This document shows, piece after piece, positions 6,638 through 6,655 of a stretch of 6,655 nucleotides of DNA; within the stretch, counting starts at the first letter, position 1, and each line of letters starts with the position of its first letter. Below the pieces are notes generated by a model, which saw only the letters and a list, made by a program, of their open reading frames with translations, was not told where the DNA came from and did not search any database. This stretch comes from Alphaproteobacteria bacterium (lineage in GTDB: Bacteria; Pseudomonadota; Alphaproteobacteria; UBA11222): positions 498 through 7,152 of the forward strand of contig DMKG01000018.1 in the NCBI GenBank assembly GCA_003454415.1, in the 5' to 3' direction. The translations under genes were made by a program, and so were the position numbers.

Positions 6638-6655
6638 AGATCGGAAGAGCACACG
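6638..6655 (+). other. Illumina TruSeq adapter sequence (contamination)
   Basis: The final 18 bases, AGATCGGAAGAGCACACG, are identical to the start of the common Illumina TruSeq Read 1 adapter. They lie exactly at the end of the sequence, as expected when untrimmed read-through reads extend a contig. They are not genomic and should be removed, with psd marked as partial. Confidence 0.96.

Noticed and set aside
6234..6638. A natural, short Psd variant lacking the cleavage-site serine
   Set aside because: The stop codon includes adapter sequence, so the truncation is technical.

Overview
The window looks like an ordinary chromosomal stretch of an alphaproteobacterium. It is moderately GC-rich, with housekeeping genes, and carries an Atm1-type ABC exporter directly upstream of a short, proteobacterial-style phosphatidylserine decarboxylase. 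Both proteins look alphaproteobacterial in recalled comparison. I cannot fix the order or genus. I see no tRNA, rRNA, CRISPR array, insertion sequence, integrase or phage gene, and no gene-free stretch longer than about 200 bases.

Layout. Positions 1-751 (minus strand) hold the first 250 codons of an NADP-dependent isocitrate dehydrogenase (icd), cut off by the window edge. Positions 833-1432 (minus) hold a LOG-family phosphoribohydrolase, upstream of icd and in the same direction. A 59-bp divergent intergenic region follows, with possible overlapping promoters. Positions 1492-2523 (plus) encode a membrane-anchored protein with two Ig-like repeat units and a C-terminal LysM domain. After a 194-bp gap, 2718-4091 (plus) encodes a secreted DUF1329 protein. 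It is closed by a clear intrinsic terminator (4124-4157) whose 3' arm overlaps a candidate promoter for the next gene. Positions 4210-6120 (plus) encode a full-length Atm1/ABCB7-type ABC exporter. Positions 6234-6637 (plus) hold the N-terminal part of phosphatidylserine decarboxylase (psd).

The last 18 bases (6638-6655) are the start of the standard Illumina TruSeq read adapter, not genomic DNA. The apparent stop codon of psd is made from two genomic bases plus the first adapter base. The 134-residue reading frame is therefore a truncated gene at a contig end, not a short natural protein. The few codons before the adapter also depart from the conserved Psd sequence and should be distrusted.

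The genes fall into loose groups: central metabolism (icd, LOG) on the minus strand; cell-envelope proteins (LysM protein, DUF1329) on the plus strand; and glutathione-linked export plus phospholipid synthesis (atm1, psd) at the right. I found no convincing evidence of a novel biological system. The most consequential observation is the adapter contamination.
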